DNA of 64,000 nucleotides from an uncultured Lachnospiraceae bacterium (lineage in GTDB: Bacteria > Bacillota > Clostridia > Lachnospirales > Lachnospiraceae), in the NCBI GenBank assembly GCA_934437985.1, contig CAKSBI010000004.1:21717-85716 (forward strand). Reading direction: 5' to 3'. The position numbers and the translations under genes are program-made. Position 1 is the first letter of the stretch, and each line of letters starts with the position of its first letter. Below the pieces are notes generated by a model, which had not been told where the DNA came from, made no database searches, and saw nothing but the letters and a program-made list of their open reading frames with translations. Shown in pieces: positions 60,232 through 64,000 of this stretch.

Positions 60232-62376
60232 ATGGATAAGAAAAAATATAACCTGTTTAATTATAATATGTATAAAAATGCATTAAAAAGAATGCGGATT
60301 ACAGGAATATTATTTACCGCACTTACTATATTCATATCAGTAATTATTCCTGTCGGCCGTTTCATTACGATCAGAACCTACGGTTCAGGCTCAGGAACAC
60401 TGGCTACTACACCTATACTGTCAACATTTGCATTCATGGCACTGTCCTATATATTGTACTCGCCTGTAATAACGCTGTCCTACTTTTCATTCTTAAATAA
60501 AAGGAATTCCAGCGACTATTACCATATGTTCCCACAGAAAAGAGGCTGTATATTCAATACTGTCTTTGCTGCTGCCATAACCTGGATTATTGTCATCATT
60601 ATGTCATGCTTCTTAAGCACAGCAATTGTATATACGATACTCGGCAGATACCTGGCCGTAAGCCTTCCTATGCTGTTTAAGTTCCTTGTATGTATGTTTG
60701 CGGCTTCCATGCTCGTGTGCGGAGCCACAGCACTTGCCTGTTCGATCACTGGAACAATATTTACCAACATAATTGTTACAGGAATTATACTGTTCCTGCC
60801 AAGGTTCATACTTACAAATGCAATGTATATGATTACTTCAACACATTCCATATTTGTTAATAATGCATTCTTTCCTTTGCTTGATAACAGATATAACCTT
60901 GTCGTATCATCATTTACTGACTTTATGATGGGCGGATACAGGGCATTTATTGAGATACCAAATATAATATATACGCTTATACTCGCAATTATATATATAA
61001 TTGCAGCTTATATGCTTTTTGTACGCAGGAAAAGCGAGACTGCCGGGAATGCCTCTGTTGGCAAAAAAACACAGTGTGTAATCCGTATATGTGTCGGTAT
61101 GCCTTTGTGTATGATTCCCATATCATATCTGTTCATTTTAATAACCGGCTCACAAACCAGCAGGCCTGAATTCAATGCAGTTATCATCTTCTATGGCCTT
61201 ATAATATATCTTATTGCCATTGTACTGATGCTGTTGTACGAGCTGTTGTCAACCCGTAAGTTAAGAAATGTTGCAAAAGCTATACCTTCTATAGTAATAC
61301 TTGGTTTTGCAAATGCCGCACTCTTACTCCTTATGTGTTTCATGTATTACACAGAGCTTTCATATAATCCATCACCTGAAAGGGTTGATTACATTAAAAC
61401 GGCTGCATATTCCGATACTGCTTCAAATAATTACTTTGAAAATAAACTGGCAGAATGTCCTGTTACAGATTCCGAAGCAATTAAGCTTGTATGCAATGCA
61501 CTAAACAACACTATCAGGCTTGAAAAAGGCGATCTGACAATTAACGAAGATAACTATGTTAACATAAAGGTGGCATTCAGGAGCGGCATGACAGAAAAGT
61601 TCAGAAATATATACATCAGCGAAAAAGATAACCAAAAATTATATGGGCTTATTTCAGATAATGGCCATATTGAAGATATATATACAAAGCTCCCTGAGTA
61701 TGATTCCAATACAATGTCTGTCTGTTTTTCTAATATAAACAGTGGTAATGATCTGGATGCAGTGGACATCTATAACTCTCTCAGGGAAGAATATGCCGCA
61801 GCTGATTACCATGAATTAAAGAAAGCTATTGACAATCAGGATGGAGCAGACATTTTCCAGCTTTACTTTGAAGTAAGCAACATATATGAATCATCATATG
61901 GTTATCTCCCAATAACGCCGCTTACCCCTAAGACACTAATCAAGATGATTAACTATTGCAATCAGAGTGTTAATAAAAATGACCTTGATAAGCTTATGGG
62001 GATTGTTTCAAACTGCAAGGATGCTGACGAGCTTAAAGCATATCCGGGGCTTCCTGATTATTTTCACCTTGATATTTCAACATATAATGATGACTTAACT
62101 GCAATTAATGAAGAGATAGCATCTTATATATATGATTCAGACTGGATTATTAATGAGGATGAATATACAGAGGATGAAAAGTACAGTTTTGAAGTAAAAG
62201 GACAGGACGAGGCCCTTAATACCCTGGCTGCCGCAATAGATGAATATGGTGCAAATAATATAAATACACTTGATAATCCCGGAAAAACATTATATAAGAT
62301 AACATATTCAGGGCTCTACTATGGGGGCAGTAATGATGGTAACGACTATTCCGGAACATACTTTATCTGGAAGTAA
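60232..62376 (+). CDS. ABC transporter permease with large extracellular domain
   Basis: The 714-residue product has about eight membrane helices in its first half (roughly residues 20-42, 65-90, 105-130, 140-165, 170-195, 240-262, 285-305, 315-340 and 350-375). A soluble domain of about 330 residues follows, with only weak predicted structure and no recognised family (it ends GLYYGGSNDGNDYSGTYFIWK, final motif YFIWK). This size is much larger than the 274-residue permease of the first module, though the gene order is the same. AAAGGAG precedes the ATG. The outer domain may sense or bind the substrate, which is unknown. Confidence 0.85.
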   Translation: MDKKKYNLFNYNMYKNALKRMRITGILFTALTIFISVIIPVGRFITIRTYGSGSGTLATTPILSTFAFMALSYILYSPVITLSYFSFLNKRNSSDYYHMFPQKRGCIFNTVFAAAITWIIVIIMSCFLSTAIVYTILGRYLAVSLPMLFKFLVCMFAASMLVCGATALACSITGTIFTNIIVTGIILFLPRFILTNAMYMITSTHSIFVNNAFFPLLDNRYNLVVSSFTDFMMGGYRAFIEIPNIIYTLILAIIYIIAAYMLFVRRKSETAGNASVGKKTQCVIRICVGMPLCMIPISYLFILITGSQTSRPEFNAVIIFYGLIIYLIAIVLMLLYELLSTRKLRNVAKAIPSIVILGFANAALLLLMCFMYYTELSYNPSPERVDYIKTAAYSDTASNNYFENKLAECPVTDSEAIKLVCNALNNTIRLEKGDLTINEDNYVNIKVAFRSGMTEKFRNIYISEKDNQKLYGLISDNGHIEDIYTKLPEYDSNTMSVCFSNINSGNDLDAVDIYNSLREEYAAADYHELKKAIDNQDGADIFQLYFEVSNIYESSYGYLPITPLTPKTLIKMINYCNQSVNKNDLDKLMGIVSNCKDADELKAYPGLPDYFHLDISTYNDDLTAINEEIASYIYDSDWIINEDEYTEDEKYSFEVKGQDEALNTLAAAIDEYGANNINTLDNPGKTLYKITYSGLYYGGSNDGNDYSGTYFIWK

Positions 62377-62427
62377 GCCATGCACGTATTTGTGTAATAT
62401 GTATATTGTGGTGCTAGAATATAACCA

Positions 62428-63564
62428 TAGACACGAAATGTTGAACAAGCTATACTTATAGAAAAAGGAGTTCAACACATTGGCTAAAAATCAAAATCAT
62501 ACACCCCAGATTTTAAACAGCAGATTGTTGATCTGCATTGTAAAGCTGGCAAAGGTGTAACTGAACTAAGTAACGAATATGGCATTCCAAAAGGCACAGT
62601 CTCTACATGGATCAAAAATCTTGCTCCGGTAATTACTACAGAGGAAGAAACTATTTCATTGAAAGAGTACAAGGCTCTTCAGAAAAAAATGAAAATTCTT
62701 AAAATTGAGAATGAAATATTAAAAAAAGCTACTGCCATATTCGCCAAAAATCAATAGCTGAATACGTGTCGTTTATTCAGGCTAACATAGACAAATATAC
62801 TGTAAAGCAGATGTGCTCAGCACTTAAATTTCCTAGAAGTACTTATTATGCTGCATTGAATCATGTTCCTTCAAAAAGAGAACAGGAATATAAGGAATTC
62901 AGCAATGAAGTATTATCAGTATATAATGAATTAAAAAAACGTTACGGAGCAATTAAAATCCATAGAGAACTTAATGATAGAAATATCCCTTGCTCAGTAA
63001 AATGTGTTCAACGTCATATGAAAAAGCTTGTAACTGATATCACATATATCCATGTAGTAAATGAAGTATAGACTTATCTTGCATCCGTAATGGACTTATA
63101 TGATCGCAAAATCATAGGATGGGCATATGGTAAAAATATAACAGCTGAGCTTGCCACACAGGCTGTAAAGAATGCATGCCTTAATATCCCTGATACAATG
63201 GGAATAGTGCTTCATAGTGATCTGGGAAGCCGGTATACCAGTGAAGAATTCGAGAAATACTTACAGGATCAGGGAATGTTACATTCATTCAGCAGGAAGG
63301 GGAACCCCTATGATAATGCCTGCATCGAATCCTTCCATTCTGTATTAAAAAAGGAAGAAGTATACACAACTACATATTACACATTTAAGGAGGCTAAATC
63401 AGCACTCTTTGAATATATAGAGTCATTCTACAACCGAAAAAGGCCGCCATAGTGCTCTTGATTACAAGACTCCACAACAGGTTGAAGATGAGGCTCTGGC
63501 AGCCTAAGAAATAATTCTCTCGGCATATGTTATGCTGGGAGAAAAGTTCAACTTTTTGTGTCCA
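62428..63564 (+). mobile_element. Decayed IS3-family insertion sequence
   Basis: Terminal inverted repeats share GACACxAAAxGTTGAAC (62428-62446 and 63546-63564). orfA (from the TTG at about 62480) is frameshifted by an extra C near 62506, after which the second frame gives the helix-turn-helix and coiled coil (GIPKGTVSTWIKN, LKIENEILKKATAIF) to about 62756. orfB (about 62766-63505) has three lesions. A deletion joins RHMKKL directly to VTDITYIHV, a TAG replaces a tryptophan codon at 63069-63071, and an extra C near 63445 shifts the frame after FYNRKRP. The DDE core is otherwise readable (DITYIH, LHSDLGSRYTS, KGNPYDNACIESF). No target duplication was seen. The element cannot move by itself. 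Confidence 0.85.
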
Positions 63565-63676
63565 AAGTATTGACATAGATCCAAAGAGTAAGCATCCAAG
63601 TCCATATTATCAATTGGTGTTAATCGGTGAAAATGATATTTGTTTTCTGCCATTCTTGTCACATCCTCTCAAGCTT

Positions 63677-64000
63677 TCAATATTCTTTGCTCAACAAAAA
63701 ATCCGCCAGATGTACGATCTTAACACCGTTGATGTTGCCTGCGGCCAGTTCGTCCAGCGTCACCACATATTTCGGGTAATGATCTTTGATCTCCAGCAGG
63801 TTGGCAACCTCTCGGTCAGATTCCTCCGGCAGATTGCGGCACACCTGCACATAGATCCGCTCGTCACGCCGCACGGCTACAAAGTCGATCTCCTTGGCGG
63901 CATTTTTGCCGATATACACATCATAGCCCTTCCGCCGAAGCTCGAAGTACACGATGTTTTCCAGCATAGCGGCAACGGATTTCGGGTTGAAGCCCATCAT
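63677..64000 (-). CDS. AAA ATPase with DUF4143, C-terminal part (runs off right edge)
   Basis: The last 107 or so residues of a protein continue past the window. The block LENIVYFELRRKGYDVYIGK, then KEIDFVAVRRDERIYVQVC and ending HLADFLLSKEY, matches the nuclease-like tail of the DUF4143 AAA ATPases (ExDxK-like residues in EIDFVA...YVQV). These proteins are common accessory genes of uncertain role in gut Firmicutes and Bacteroidetes. The sequence is clearly richer in GC than everything else in the window, with many GCC/CGG codons, so it is probably a recent arrival. It lies just past the decayed IS3 element. Confidence 0.85.
   Translation of the reverse strand: MMGFNPKSVAAMLENIVYFELRRKGYDVYIGKNAAKEIDFVAVRRDERIYVQVCRNLPEESDREVANLLEIKDHYPKYVVTLDELAAGNINGVKIVHLADFLLSKEY

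Noticed and set aside
63069-63071. TAG in the IS3 orfB as a recoded codon (pyrrolysine or read-through)
   Set aside because: It replaces a conserved tryptophan codon by one base, and nearby deletion and frameshifts show simple decay.

Overview
The window reads as chromosome of an anaerobic, low-GC Gram-positive bacterium of the Clostridia, most likely a gut Lachnospiraceae. This rests on the AT-rich sequence with strong GGAGG ribosome sites, a meso-diaminopimelate type MurE, a split transketolase, an HrcA/CIRCE heat-shock site, many WG-, Ig- and BspA-type secreted proteins, and a dapF-murE-murF-priA-def-fmt-rsmB-rlmN cluster. Species cannot be told from the sequence alone.

Layout. 1-7.3 kb: the start of a Cache-type sensor, a membrane O-antigen ligase-like protein, and two paralogous WG-repeat secreted proteins flanking an Sfp-type phosphopantetheinyl transferase. 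7.5-11.7 kb: a small membrane ORF, a GH27 glycosidase and an araD-transketolase operon, which together look like pentose/arabinoside use. 11.7-18.7 kb: an arylsulfotransferase-like protein without catalytic histidines, an M15 peptidase, a large hybrid histidine kinase, an unknown membrane protein and a signal-less amidase. 18.8-26.4 kb: htpG with a CIRCE operator, a divergent GlgX-like GH13 protein whose three catalytic acids are all replaced, a strongly folded intergenic RNA candidate, an ABC-F ATPase and a CorC/CNNM transporter. 26.3-28.2 kb: a degenerate ParA-like ATPase and pyrE.

28.3-34.0 kb is an accessory island: an IS3 remnant, a displaced copy of the rlmN 3' end with its own terminator, a BspA/DUF285 surface protein and a membrane-bound LuxR regulator. 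It abuts intact rlmN, so rlmN 3'-end sequence lies on both sides as direct repeats. 34.1-45.1 kb is a conserved housekeeping operon on the minus strand (dapF, murE, murF, priA, def, fmt, Zn-peptidase, rsmB, rlmN).

45.2-47.4 kb and 58.7-62.4 kb hold two parallel modules, each a short YtrA-type GntR repressor, an ABC ATPase and a permease, each behind its own promoter and inverted-repeat operator. Between them lie tRNA-Leu(CAG), an iorA-iorB-acyl-CoA ligase-polysaccharide deacetylase operon, a ridA-ilvA operon, and a divergent pair of secreted proteins (a repeat-rich Ig-like protein and an esterase). The right end has a decayed IS3 element and the tail of a GC-rich DUF4143 ATPase that looks recently acquired.

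The most notable items are the catalytically dead GH13 protein, the rlmN-flanked island, the two-hairpin RNA candidate before the ABC-F gene, and the histidine-free ASST homologue. All coordinates and motifs were read by eye; no database search was run.
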